Made by a program: the position numbers and the translations under genes. A model generated the notes under the pieces. That model was given only the letters and a program-made list of their open reading frames with translations. It was not told the DNA's origin and did not search any database. From Aulosira sp. FACHB-615 (GTDB lineage Bacteria; Cyanobacteriota; Cyanobacteriia; Cyanobacteriales; Nostocaceae), in NCBI RefSeq assembly GCF_014698045.1, contig NZ_JACJSE010000003.1:496001-560000 (forward strand): 64,000 bases of DNA. The letters run 5' to 3'. Positions 43,548-52,763 of this stretch are shown piece after piece. The stretch's first letter is position 1. Each line of letters starts with the position of its first letter.

Positions 43548-44786
43548 ATGGGGAGTGCAAATAATCAGGGAATTTGCTGGTGGTTTCTCGCACAGTTTAC
43601 CCGCTACAGTGTAACTTTATTGCTGAGTGCGGTAATGTTTGCTGATGTTGTGGCGGCGACACCGAAAAACCAAGGGTTGCAGATAGAACAGCAAACCACT
43701 CAACAAGATACCACTCGCGCTACTGCGAAACGCCTTTTTCAAGAGGGAATGCAGTTTTATCAACAGGGGACAGCAGAATCACTGCGACAAGCAATTGGTA
43801 AATACCAAGCAGCTCTGAAGCTTTGGCAAAAACTTGATGAGCAAAGCCGGGAAGCCGAAACTCTCAATCAACTTGGCTTAGTCTACGACGATTTGGGAGA
43901 AACACAAGAAGTACTCAAATATTTCAACCAAGCTCTACCAATACTCCGCGCAGTGGAGGATAGAGCAGGGGAAGCCGCCACCCTCAACAATATTGGCAAA
44001 GTCTACCTCTCATTAGGAGAAAGGGAAGAAGCACTCAAACACTTCAACCGAGCTTTACTGATCAGCCGTGCAGTGGGGGACAAAAAAGTGGAAGCCCTAA
44101 CTCTCAACTATCTTGGTGTTATCTACAACTCATTAGAAGAACCGCAACAAGCTCTCAAATACTATAACCAAGCTTTACCAATACTTCGTGCAGTCGGGGA
44201 TAGAGAACAGGAAGCCAGTACCCTGAAAAATATTAGCTTAGTCTACGCTGCTTTAGGAGAAAAGCAAGCAGCAATCAAATATCTCAACCAAGCTTTATCC
44301 ATAGGCCTTGCAGTGAAAGACAAAAGAATTGAAGCCCGTACCCTCAATGATATTGGCTTTGTCTACGCCTCATTGGGAGAACCGCAAGAAGCTCTCAAAT
44401 ATTTTGACCAAGCTTTACCCATACTCCGCGCAGTAGGCGAGAAAAGAAGGGAAGCCACTATCCTCCATAATATTGGCGGTATCCACAAATCATTAGGAGA
44501 ACAAGAAGAAGCCCTCAAATATTACAACCAAGCTTTATCTATACGTCGTGCAGTGGGGGACAGAAAAGGGGAAATCCTCACCCTCTCTAACATGGCTTCC
44601 CTAGAATACAGACGGGGTAATTTACAACCAGCCCAAACACACATTCAAGCAGCTATTGAAATAATTGAAGAGTTACGCGCCAAAATCACTAATGCAGAAC
44701 TACGTGATGCTTATTCTGCATCAGTGAGAGGCTATTACGAGTTCAACACCTATCTATTAATGGAACTGCAAAAAAAGGATTTATAA
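43548..44786 (+). CDS. Exported TPR-repeat protein lacking a CHAT domain
   Basis: The 412-residue protein has a hydrophobic signal (SVTLLLSAVMFADVVAATP). About eight tetratricopeptide repeats of kinesin-light-chain type follow (each like EALKYFNQALPILRAVGDR..EAxTLNNIGxVY). The C-terminal SVRGYYEFNTYLLMELQKK normally marks the junction to a CHAT peptidase in cyanobacterial relatives; here a stop follows at once. It may be a scaffold or a truncated form. The repeats are highly similar at DNA level, suggesting recent expansion. Confidence 0.85.
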   Translation: MGSANNQGICWWFLAQFTRYSVTLLLSAVMFADVVAATPKNQGLQIEQQTTQQDTTRATAKRLFQEGMQFYQQGTAESLRQAIGKYQAALKLWQKLDEQSREAETLNQLGLVYDDLGETQEVLKYFNQALPILRAVEDRAGEAATLNNIGKVYLSLGEREEALKHFNRALLISRAVGDKKVEALTLNYLGVIYNSLEEPQQALKYYNQALPILRAVGDREQEASTLKNISLVYAALGEKQAAIKYLNQALSIGLAVKDKRIEARTLNDIGFVYASLGEPQEALKYFDQALPILRAVGEKRREATILHNIGGIHKSLGEQEEALKYYNQALSIRRAVGDRKGEILTLSNMASLEYRRGNLQPAQTHIQAAIEIIEELRAKITNAELRDAYSASVRGYYEFNTYLLMELQKKDL

Positions 44787-44837
44787 ATTAGCAGTGAAAG
44801 TTAGCGATCGCTCCTATCTTCTCATCAAACTACTTGG

Positions 44838-45356
44838 TTAGAGTGTTTGGAAATTCTCAATTGTCAAGAACAATTCCTCGTCAGCTGTTTGAAAGCTGTA
44901 GTCGATGCTAATTTGGGTGGGATAACCACGCCGACTGTTGTATGTTACATCAACATTATCTGCTCGACGGGCGATCGCATCTGCAATCACATTAAACAGT
45001 TTGGGAATTGTTTTGTATCTTTCAAAAAATTCTGGGTTACTAATCGGTTCACCTGTAGTTGTGGTGATGGATGCTGTAATCCCATTTCTAACAGTAATAA
45101 TTACTGGCCCTCTGGCAGCAGGCGCACAAAAACAACTCCTTGATAGTGTATAGCGATAATTGCGGATATTTTGCTGATTCCACAACTTGCGATTAACTAC
45201 TAATTGTTGTAAATCGTTAGCTGCTGGTCTTTGTGCTATCTTTACAGTTGATTGAGATATTGCTGGTGTATTAAAACTTAAAGGCATTAATAATGCTGTG
45301 CTGATCATAATTGGCCAGCGCAACTGCATCAAGTGAGTTTTGAAATTCCTCGGCAT
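44838..45356 (-). CDS. Exported DUF6174-like protein
   Basis: The 172-residue protein has an N-terminal signal (WPIMISTALLMPLSFNTPAIS). The mature domain reads LWNQQNIRNYRYTLSRSCFCAPAARGPVIITVRNG..., the pattern of DUF6174: a strand-turn with two Cys (SCFC), then VDVTYNSRRGYPTQISIDYS. Function unknown; it is probably periplasmic. It converges with the TPR gene. Confidence 0.82.
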   Translation of the reverse strand: MPRNFKTHLMQLRWPIMISTALLMPLSFNTPAISQSTVKIAQRPAANDLQQLVVNRKLWNQQNIRNYRYTLSRSCFCAPAARGPVIITVRNGITASITTTTGEPISNPEFFERYKTIPKLFNVIADAIARRADNVDVTYNSRRGYPTQISIDYSFQTADEELFLTIENFQTL

Positions 45357-45429
45357 TGGATTATTCCCTGGTGTATTTGCGGTTACAGTGCTTTATATAG
45401 CGGCTCTTACTTGCTTGTAATACAGTAGG

Positions 45430-45499
45430 AACCCCACCCCGCATTTGCTTACGCAAACGCTCCCCTCCCCGCTTGCGGGGAGGGGTTGGGGGTGGGGTT
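45430..45499. repeat. GC-rich cruciform-type repeat
   Basis: The outer arms AACCCCACCCC (45430-45440) and GGGGTGGGGTT (45489-45499) enclose two hairpins: TTTGC/GCAAA (45444-45457) and CCCCTCCCCGC/GCGGGGAGGGG (45462-45485). It stands out against AT-rich surroundings. The type is widespread between cyanobacterial genes. Confidence 0.75.
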
Positions 45500-45601
45500 G
45501 AAATGTACCTCATCCAACCGAGAACCGCTATGTAACACTTAAAAATTTAGGGCTTAATCCTTGACTTGTCAAGTTACTCAGACTACATATCAACTCTTAA
45601 T

Positions 45602-45748
45602 TTAGGGCTTTTTCGACACATCCCAAATATCTTGTTTAATTTGCTCTTTTGCAATTAGCAACTGAACTTTAATCGGTAATTTTAAAGCTGGTCGTATAGA
45701 CCATAATTCTTCATCTAATAATTCTCTTTCTAAATTTATATAAATCAT
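45602..45748 (-). CDS. Possible small protein, unknown
   Basis: A short ORF with starts at ATG 45784 or, more likely, 45748 (MIYINLERELLDEELWSIRP, 48 residues). The charged, helical composition looks coding, but there is no recognised family or clear ribosome-binding site. It lies between a repeat and the SDR gene; it could be spurious. Confidence 0.35.
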   Translation of the reverse strand: MIYINLERELLDEELWSIRPALKLPIKVQLLIAKEQIKQDIWDVSKKP

Positions 45749-46034
45749 TAATTTATCCTTGATATCGCCAAAATTAGCAAGCAAACTTAAAGTCTGCTTT
45801 TTGGTAGATGAGTTTTATCAAAAGCCGATAAAACATTTAATAAATACAGCTTATCTATTTATAGAAAATAACTTTGATAATTTATTTTTTATAAAAGGCG
45901 TTAAATCGATAGACAAACCGTATATTATTTAAATAATCTCTCATAGACTGTTCTAAAAATCAAGCTATTAGCAAGACAAGGCAACAATTTATTGATGAGC
46001 AATGTAGCCGTGAACTGTTAATTGGGATAAATAT

Positions 46035-46784
46035 ATGGCAGGTAAATTAGAAGGAAAAGTAGCAATTGTTACTGGAGCTTCTGCGGGGATAGGTGAAGCA
46101 ACTGCGATCGCCTTAGCCGCAGAGGGAGCGCAAGTAGTAATTGCAGCCAGGCGTTCTGACCGACTAGATGCAGTAGCGCAAAAGATTACTGAAAATGGCG
46201 GCAAAGCATTACCGATAGTTACAGATGTTACCGATGAAACCCAAGTCAAAAATTTGGTAGATAAAGCGATCGCTGCCTGGGGAAGAGTTGATATTTTAGT
46301 CAACAATGCCGGGATTGCCGTTATTGGCGAGATTGATGGTGGTAACACCGCAAATTGGCGACGGATGATTGATATCAACGTTTTAGGTGTGCTGTATGCA
46401 ACACACTCTGTTTTGCCAATTTTGAAAGCCCAAAATTCTGGACATATCGTTAACATCTCTTCAGTAGCGGGTCGTACAGCTAGAGCCGGGATTGGGATCT
46501 ACAACGCCACAAAATGGGGTGTCAATGGTTTTTCGGAAGCATTACGTCAAGAAGTTTACCAACATAACATCCGCGTCACGATCATCGAACCCGGTTTAGT
46601 GGATACAGAAATCAACGACTTGATTGACGACCCCATCGCCAAGCAACGTAGTGAAGAACGACGTAAAACCGTCACCCCACTAGAAAGCGAAGATATAGCC
46701 GCAGCCATTGTCTATGCAGTCACTCAACCGCCACGGGTGAATGTCAATGAAATTCTCATCCGTCCCACACAACAGGGATGGTAA
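46035..46784 (+). CDS. Short-chain dehydrogenase/reductase
   Basis: The 249-residue classical SDR has the cofactor motif VTGASAGIGEATA (12-24), NNAGIA (about 87), Ser in ISSVAG (about 139) and YNATK (about 154-158). It reduces or oxidises an alcohol/carbonyl group with NADP(H); RRSDRL after the second strand fits NADP preference. It heads a likely operon with a glutathione transferase gene 34 bases on. The overall sequence is close to the YdfG-type broad-specificity group. Confidence 0.93.
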   Translation: MAGKLEGKVAIVTGASAGIGEATAIALAAEGAQVVIAARRSDRLDAVAQKITENGGKALPIVTDVTDETQVKNLVDKAIAAWGRVDILVNNAGIAVIGEIDGGNTANWRRMIDINVLGVLYATHSVLPILKAQNSGHIVNISSVAGRTARAGIGIYNATKWGVNGFSEALRQEVYQHNIRVTIIEPGLVDTEINDLIDDPIAKQRSEERRKTVTPLESEDIAAAIVYAVTQPPRVNVNEILIRPTQQGW

Positions 46785-46818
46785 TCAATTCTGCAACATT
46801 ATTAGAAATTACAAAAAT

Positions 46819-48039
46819 ATGACCACTCCAACTACAGCATCTACCTGGGAACAGTTATCGGAAATTGCTCAAAAACACACCCCAGCGCGGCGGGTACGCC
46901 GACCAGGACAGTCTCCATCTACTGCACCTATTCCTAGCAGTCTGCATAAACTACCGCCAGACACCACACCACCCGTATTGCTTTACCGCGATACAAACTC
47001 TTGGTGTCCTTTTTGTGAAAGAGTGTGGTTTGCTTTAGAAGAAAAACAAATTCCCTTTGAAACAGAGTTTATTGACTTAAGCAATAAACCCAAATGGTAT
47101 ACGGATTTAGTTCCCACAACCCTTGTCCCAGCCGCCAAAATCGAGGGTGAGTTAGTCTACGAATCTAAAGATATTCTCTTAGCTTTAGAAGCGAGATTTC
47201 CTAGTCCGTCACTACTTCCTGAAGACCCAGAAGAAAATGCTGTAGCTAGACAGTGGGTAGAAGATGCAGAAACTAATGGTTTTCGTAATCTTGCTTATAA
47301 ATTCTTGCGGGAAACTCCGACAGATGCGGATGAGTTAGCTAACTTACAAGCTACCTTTGAAACCAGTCTAGATGAGCTTGAGCAAACTTTAGGCAAATAT
47401 CCAGGCCCCTACTTTTTATCAACCTTTAGCTTAGTTGATATTATGTATAGCCCCCATTTAGATAGACTGGCGGCGAATTTACCTGTGTATCGGGGCTATC
47501 AAATCAAAGGAAATCCCCGCTTCCCACGGATTAATGCTTGGTTTGCAGCGTTGAATGAACGTCCTGCTTATCATCGCGTCAAATCAGACGACACCACCAA
47601 TAATTTACTGCTGCGCCGGAGGTTTGGTATTGAACCAACAGGAAACGCCTTACCTTTAAATACAGCAGATAGTAATGCTATTCAATATCGCGCCGAAGCA
47701 GCAGAAAGACTCAGCGATAACCATGAAGTTGCGATCGCAGATATTATCAAAAATTCTGGTGTGCAAGCATTGGCTATAGATGGTGATATTACCACAGTTA
47801 AAGAAGCGGTGGATTTGCATTTAAGACTGTTGGCAGAATACCTGATTCATGGTGATAGCGCCCCCTTACCAGGAGGTCGGACTGGTGGCAAAAATAGTAT
47901 AGAAACAACAGTATCAGCAGTTGGCGCGATCGCTCTTGCCTACGTCAGAAATCGCGTCTGTGCGCCGCGTGATATGAGTGCTGGTGCAGCCACCGCATTC
48001 CGCGCCGCAGTTGATCAGGTTTTGGCTTCTCTGTATTAA
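46819..48039 (+). CDS. Glutathione S-transferase with extended C-terminus
   Basis: 406 residues from ATG 46819; the open frame extends upstream into the SDR gene without a better start. A thioredoxin-like domain carries NSWCPFCERVWFALEEK, with a glutaredoxin-type CPFC (about 63-66), and YESKDILLALEARFP binds glutathione. The helical GST C-domain follows. About 130 extra residues at the end (YRAEAAERLSDNHEVAIADI...ALAYVRNRVCAPRDMS) have no parallel in standard GSTs. Confidence 0.88.
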   Translation: MTTPTTASTWEQLSEIAQKHTPARRVRRPGQSPSTAPIPSSLHKLPPDTTPPVLLYRDTNSWCPFCERVWFALEEKQIPFETEFIDLSNKPKWYTDLVPTTLVPAAKIEGELVYESKDILLALEARFPSPSLLPEDPEENAVARQWVEDAETNGFRNLAYKFLRETPTDADELANLQATFETSLDELEQTLGKYPGPYFLSTFSLVDIMYSPHLDRLAANLPVYRGYQIKGNPRFPRINAWFAALNERPAYHRVKSDDTTNNLLLRRRFGIEPTGNALPLNTADSNAIQYRAEAAERLSDNHEVAIADIIKNSGVQALAIDGDITTVKEAVDLHLRLLAEYLIHGDSAPLPGGRTGGKNSIETTVSAVGAIALAYVRNRVCAPRDMSAGAATAFRAAVDQVLASLY

Positions 48040-48142
48040 GCTGATCAAAGGGAACAGGGAACAGTGGAGATTTTACTTGGTTTTAAACCTTGCTTCGGGG
48101 CTAGTTTTTTCCCTGTTCTCGCCCCCAAAGGCTTAATAAAAA

Positions 48143-48168
48143 TGGGAAGCAGAAATTTCTACTTCCCA
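48143..48168. terminator. Hairpin between convergent transferase genes
   Basis: TGGGAAG (48143-48149) and CTTCCCA (48162-48168) enclose AGAAATTTCT, itself palindromic, with one C/A mismatch. It probably terminates one or both of the flanking GST genes. Confidence 0.6.
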
Positions 48169-48240
48169 AATCACCGAACCGCAAATTTAATCACTTACTC
48201 AGAATTATGAAAAGTGAGAGTAGGTGAAAAAAGCTAAATA

Positions 48241-48924
48241 TTACTTTTGAGCAACTGCAACACCATTAGGTTCACCAAGAACTTTAGCGAATCTTTCTAA
48301 ATAGAAATTCACAGGATTTGCTACTGCTTGAATAGACTCACGACTTTCTACTGCATTCCACCATTGCAGCAAACGGGGTGTTTCTGCTGGTAAGGTGAAC
48401 TTACGGAAGTGTTCGAGGACGGGTAAACGCTCAAACCAAGGATAAAAGCTGATATCAACTAAACTAAACTGTTCACCCAACCAATAAGGGCCGTTACCAG
48501 ATAGCTTACCTAATCCTTCTTGTTCAATATACAAAAGTGCCTCGATAAATTCTTGCCGCCCTTGTTCTTGTTCTTGAGCATCTTTACCACGCAAGAATTT
48601 GTTAAACGCGGGGACAAAACGACTATTGGCGTAGTCAATCCAAATCCGCGCGATCGCTTTTGTTGTAGGATCATGAGGTAACAAAGCTGGCTCTGGAAAG
48701 ACTTCTTCTAGATATTCATTAATTACCGCAGATTCATAAAGTTCTACATCCCCATGCTTAATTGCTGGTACTTTACCATAGCGCGAAACCTGCGTGAAAT
48801 CTGATGGCTTGTTCTGTAAGTCAATTTCAACTGGGGTAAAGTCAATTTTCTTTTCTAGCAGAACCACGCGGGTTCTTTGAGAGAAGGTAGAGGCTTTGGC
48901 GAAGTAAAGTTGTAGGTTACTCAT
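48241..48924 (-). CDS. Glutathione S-transferase
   Basis: The 227-residue enzyme has the N-terminal thioredoxin-like fold ([23 protein letters not shown], catalytic Ser or Cys region at 12-15 reads STFS) and the glutathione-binding [24 protein letters not shown]. The helical C-domain follows ([23 protein letters not shown]). It conjugates glutathione to electrophiles or reduces peroxides. It converges with the other GST gene. Confidence 0.92.
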   Translation of the reverse strand: MSNLQLYFAKASTFSQRTRVVLLEKKIDFTPVEIDLQNKPSDFTQVSRYGKVPAIKHGDVELYESAVINEYLEEVFPEPALLPHDPTTKAIARIWIDYANSRFVPAFNKFLRGKDAQEQEQGRQEFIEALLYIEQEGLGKLSGNGPYWLGEQFSLVDISFYPWFERLPVLEHFRKFTLPAETPRLLQWWNAVESRESIQAVANPVNFYLERFAKVLGEPNGVAVAQK

Positions 48925-49365
48925 GAATTTTTCCTTGTATGGTAGTTTGAATGCACCTCAAAGTCTAAGCAAACAAAAGTCTACTCAACCTTAAAGTACG
49001 ATAAACCTATAGAATTACCGTAGAATACCAAGAGTATTACATATCCTTTGGGAAAATACAACACTACTTTCCGCAAGTCTCTTTTGTTCATCTATACAAA
49101 TAGAACTAGTAGTGTACCAACCCAGAATTGCTGTGTAGACGCAGCAAGGGAGCAGAGGAGCAGGGGAGCAGGGGGGAATGAAGGTACTTTCTCCCCTGCC
49201 CCTCTGCCCCTCTGCTATCCACCATGCAAAGTTGTCTTGGCAGACTACTAGAACGGCTAGATATGTAATACTTAGTAATAATGATTGTTAGTAAATCTAA
49301 CTATCACCAGTCTGTTAGGTCACTTTACACCACAAAACATCAGACCAAGACCAAATATCAAGACA
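48925..49365. other. Intergenic region with G/C-rich repeat pair
   Basis: No gene is supported. Units like agcaggggagcaggggg (49158-49174) are followed by the inverse ctcccctgcccctctgcccc (49192-49211), a repeat hairpin of the same class as those at 17175 and 31805. The remainder is AT-rich and must contain divergent promoters. Confidence 0.45.
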
Positions 49366-50196
49366 ATGAAAGAAATATCACGTCGCCAATTTATCACCAC
49401 AGCCACCCTGACAACAGGCTTTGTTTTAGCAGTACAGCCTGTATTTGCTAAAGTAATTACCACCGATAGCAAGGGCTTAACGGCGGGTGCAGTGAAAATT
49501 CCGGTTAAAGATGGCGAAATTCCTGCTTATAGAGCCGTACCTGCAACTGGCAGGAATTTCCCAGTGGTTTTGGTAATTCAAGAAATTTTTGGTGTCCATG
49601 AGCATATTCAAGATGTTTGTCGTCGCTTTGCCAAGTTGGGGTATTTAGCGATCGCACCAGAATTATTTGTGCGTCAAGGTGATGTGTCAAAATTAAGCAA
49701 CATAGACGAAATCCGTCCGATTGTTAGCAAAGTTCCTGATGCACAGGTACTATCTGACCTAGATGCAACAGTCAACTGGGCAGCAAAATCAGCCAAGGGA
49801 AATACCAAGAGAATTGGAATTACAGGCTTTTGCTGGGGTGGAAGAATTACTTGGCTCTATGCTGCACATAATCCCCAAGTCAAAGCAGGTGTAGCATGGT
49901 ATGGCAGACTTGTGGGTAACTCTACAGAACTCACACCCAAACATCCCGTTGATATTGCTTCCACATTAAAAGTCCCTGTCTTGGGATTATACGGCGGTAA
50001 AGATACAGGCATACCTGTAGATACAGTAGAACAAATGCGCGATCGCCTCAAATCCAGTAGCAGCAAATCAGAAATTATCGTTTATCCAGATGCACCCCAC
50101 GCCTTTTTTGCAGATTATCGCCCATCTTACCGCGAGCAAGAAGCCAAAGAAGGCTGGCAAAAACTCCAAGCATGGTTTAAACAACATGGGGTGTAA
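49366..50196 (+). CDS. Tat-exported dienelactone hydrolase family protein
   Basis: 276 residues from ATG 49366; 27 codons of upstream open frame do not look coding. A twin-arginine signal ([19 protein letters not shown]) ends at PVFA. The hydrolase domain has the dienelactone-hydrolase elbow GFCWGG with Cys156 as nucleophile, Asp in YGGKDTG (about 213) and His in DAPHAFF (about 245). The family opens lactone rings of diene-lactones or similar esters. The methyltransferase gene lies 63 bases downstream. Confidence 0.92.
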   Translation: MKEISRRQFITTATLTTGFVLAVQPVFAKVITTDSKGLTAGAVKIPVKDGEIPAYRAVPATGRNFPVVLVIQEIFGVHEHIQDVCRRFAKLGYLAIAPELFVRQGDVSKLSNIDEIRPIVSKVPDAQVLSDLDATVNWAAKSAKGNTKRIGITGFCWGGRITWLYAAHNPQVKAGVAWYGRLVGNSTELTPKHPVDIASTLKVPVLGLYGGKDTGIPVDTVEQMRDRLKSSSSKSEIIVYPDAPHAFFADYRPSYREQEAKEGWQKLQAWFKQHGV

Positions 50197-50259
50197 TCAT
50201 CTCTTGTGCAGCCAAAGACTCATCATTAGACTTGCGAAAGAGCAAGGAGAAGTTGAAAG

Positions 50260-51048
50260 ATGAAAAAGTTCAATTATTACGACAATATTGCACCAATCTA
50301 TGACCAAACACGTTGGTTATCAGAAACAATAGCAGAAGAAGTAGCGGACTTTATTCTTCAACTTGTTTGTGCCACACCTGAGACATCTTTTTTAGAACCT
50401 GGTGTCGGCACAGGATTAAATATTATTCCTCTCGTCAAACGAGGCTATTCTGTAACAGGAATTGATATCTCAGTAGAAATGCTCAATCAGTGTCGTCAAA
50501 AATTAAATGGTACTCCTGAAAATTTGCGGTTGATTCAAGCTGATGCGTCACAATTACCATTTTCAGATCACAGTTTTGATGTTGTATTAACTGTTCATAT
50601 GCTCCACACGGTTGCTGATTGGAGAGCATTTTTAGATGAAATTGAGCGAGTGCTGAAGCCAGGAGGTTTTTATCTCAATTGTCAATGGATTACTCCACCA
50701 GCTAGAAGAGAATTTGAAGGCTATTTCCGCAGCATTCTATCTAAATATGAAGCATCAAAGCCGATTTCTCAACCAATACATGCAATAGATGTAGAAGGAT
50801 ATTTACATCAAAAAGGTTATATTTCCAATTATTTAGTAGCTAAAGAATGGTTAGTCAGCAACACAATTGATGATTTAATCAGCTTTTTTCAATCACGAGC
50901 CTACGGTTTATGTTGGGGGTTAGCAGATAATCAATATCATTTAGCTATCAACGAATTTAAAGAATTTTGTCTCAATCATTATGGTTCATTAGACAAAATT
51001 TTATCTTCTCCAGCAAAGTTTGAAACCTGGGCTTACAGAAAAGCATGA
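50260..51048 (+). CDS. Class I SAM-dependent methyltransferase
   Basis: The 262-residue protein has the usual motifs: FLEPGVGTGLNIIPL (motif I), GYSVTGIDIS, LRLIQADASQLPFSDHSFDVVLTVHMLH, and LKPGGFYL. It resembles UbiE/COQ5-type small-molecule methylases with a phenylpropanoid or quinone-like substrate, but there is no specific evidence. AGGAG lies 10 bases before the ATG. It may be in one transcript with the hydrolase upstream and SDR downstream. Confidence 0.88.
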   Translation: MKKFNYYDNIAPIYDQTRWLSETIAEEVADFILQLVCATPETSFLEPGVGTGLNIIPLVKRGYSVTGIDISVEMLNQCRQKLNGTPENLRLIQADASQLPFSDHSFDVVLTVHMLHTVADWRAFLDEIERVLKPGGFYLNCQWITPPARREFEGYFRSILSKYEASKPISQPIHAIDVEGYLHQKGYISNYLVAKEWLVSNTIDDLISFFQSRAYGLCWGLADNQYHLAINEFKEFCLNHYGSLDKILSSPAKFETWAYRKA

Positions 51049-51128
51049 AATGATGCCGAAATTAGCTGAATTAGCGAGATAAACACTAGTAAATTAAACT
51101 TGCAATCTGAATTGGAGAAATAAACTCA

Positions 51129-51818
51129 ATGACAACCACTGCATTAATTGTTGGTGCTGGTAATGGACTGAGTGCATCCTTAGCGCGTTTGTTCGCTGCT
51201 GAAGGGATGAAGGTTGGGTTAGCTGCAAGACAAATTGATAAGCTGAGTACATTGTCTCAAGAGATTGGCGCGGTTAGTTTTGCCTGTGATGCTTCTCAAC
51301 CAAACGACGTCAACCAACTGTTCAACAATGTAGAACAAAAGTTAGGAGCGCCAACCGTTGTAGTTTACAATCCAAGTTTCCGAGTTACAGGTAAGTTAAT
51401 TGACCTTGACCCTAGCGAGGTGGCAAAATCTCTGGATATTACTGCTTATGGTGGCTTTTTGGTAGCACAAGCCGCCGCTAAAAGAATGTTGAAATTAGGC
51501 GAAGGGGCAATTTTCTTTACAGGTGCGTCGGCTAGTGTCAAAGGTTATCCACGTTCTGCGCCCTTTGCGATGGGGAAATTTGCTTTGCGGGGTTTAGTTC
51601 AAAGTATTGCGCGGGAACTCGCACCGCAGAATATTCACATAGCACACTTTATTATTGATGGTGGGATTCGTTCAGACATACGACAAGAAGCCCCCGATAA
51701 ACCAGATAGTTTACTAGATCCTGATGCGATCGCTCAAACTTACCTTAACATTCTCCGTCAACCCCGCAGTGCTTGGACGTGGGAAGTAGAATTACGTCCT
51801 TGGGTGGAAACATTTTAG
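51129..51818 (+). CDS. SDR-family oxidoreductase with Phe at the Tyr position
   Basis: The 229-residue SDR has a cofactor motif VGAGNGLSASLA (about 8-19), and NPSFRV replaces the NNAG motif. The active-site helix reads PFAMGKFALRGL, so the Tyr of YxxxK is Phe. Related proteins known in many bacteria share that Phe, which points to a subfamily trait, not a new mutation. Catalysis may rely on other residues, or it may have a non-classical role. It follows the methyltransferase gene after 80 bases. Confidence 0.88.
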   Translation: MTTTALIVGAGNGLSASLARLFAAEGMKVGLAARQIDKLSTLSQEIGAVSFACDASQPNDVNQLFNNVEQKLGAPTVVVYNPSFRVTGKLIDLDPSEVAKSLDITAYGGFLVAQAAAKRMLKLGEGAIFFTGASASVKGYPRSAPFAMGKFALRGLVQSIARELAPQNIHIAHFIIDGGIRSDIRQEAPDKPDSLLDPDAIAQTYLNILRQPRSAWTWEVELRPWVETF

Positions 51819-52023
51819 TATGGTGAATGGACAGTTATCAGCCGCATCTACATAAAAAATTCGCGCTTGCAGAGTTCAAATTTTCACAGTTGGTTACTGA
51901 CTCATTCACTCCATTACCGTCATAAATATTTCGGTTTTGTATCCTACACACCTTAACAACAAGTAATTTCTAGGGTAAAAGTGGATACAGCTAAGAAGTA
52001 TAAAAAATTATCGTAGAAATAGT

Positions 52024-52470
52024 ATGAGTGAATTAGCGGTAATCAGCTTTAATGATAAATATAAAGCAGATGAAATGCTTCTAGAACTACTAAAACTGGA
52101 ACAAGAGCATTTAGCTGATTTAGAAGATGCAGTTGTCATTACAAAAAATGCACAGGGTAGGATCAGGGTTAAACCCTATCATGATTTAGTTAAACCTGGT
52201 GATCTGAGTAATGAGCTTTGGGGTGGGATCATTAGCGCAACTTTTTTTCATCGCTCTCTTACCATTAAAGAAAGTGTGTTTAACAGTAGTTTTTTAACCG
52301 AAGTTGAAGCAGCTTTAACCCCTAATTCATCGGCTATATTTGTTTTGATTAACTATGCCGATACCGAAAAAATCATTGCAGAATTTAATCGATTTGAAGG
52401 TAAGTTAATTAGAACAACTCTATCTAAAGAGCAAATTGATTATCTAAAGAAAACTCCTCAAAAAGTCTAA
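52024..52470 (+). CDS. DUF1269 family protein
   Basis: The 148-residue protein starts SELAVISFNDKYKADEMLLEL and continues DLEDAVVITKNAQGRIRVKP, the DUF1269 pattern. The Gly-rich membrane hairpin usual in the middle of the family is reduced (NELWGGIISATFF). The rest is SAIFVLINYADTEKIIAEF. Function unknown. Confidence 0.87.
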   Translation: MSELAVISFNDKYKADEMLLELLKLEQEHLADLEDAVVITKNAQGRIRVKPYHDLVKPGDLSNELWGGIISATFFHRSLTIKESVFNSSFLTEVEAALTPNSSAIFVLINYADTEKIIAEFNRFEGKLIRTTLSKEQIDYLKKTPQKV

Positions 52471-52632
52471 CTAATTCTACTGGGAAAGACTAGTACAGTT
52501 CGGCGTAAATAAACCGACCATAAGAAATTGCTAGAAAGCTTGTGTTATGAATATTCTTTCTTTTTATTTTTGACCTTTTACTTTTGCCTTGTTGTACTAG
52601 TAGTCCAGTAAACCAATTATCAAAGCTCACAC

Positions 52633-52663
52633 ATCCCCGACTTTTCAAAAAGCCGGGGATTTT
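52633..52663 (+). terminator. Hairpin downstream of the DUF1269 gene
   Basis: ATCCCCG and CGGGGAT close a stem (52633-52660) with an inner CTTTT/AAAAG pairing and T residues after it. It is a near copy of the hairpin at 23609-23639. Confidence 0.65.
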
Positions 52664-52683
52664 AATACTTGCAACCCGTTAAA

Positions 52684-52715
52684 GACAAAAAAGAAGGGAC
52701 GTTTTGAAAACGTCC
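52684..52715 (-). terminator. Terminator of the di-haem cytochrome gene
   Basis: GGGACGTTTT (52695-52704) and AAAACGTCCC (52706-52715) pair perfectly; on the minus strand a TTCTTTTTT tract follows. It lies 48 bases after the stop of the minus-strand cytochrome gene. Confidence 0.75.
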
Positions 52716-52763
52716 CTGTAATTCAATCTTCAAACACTCAATGTCAGATCAAACAAAGAGGTC

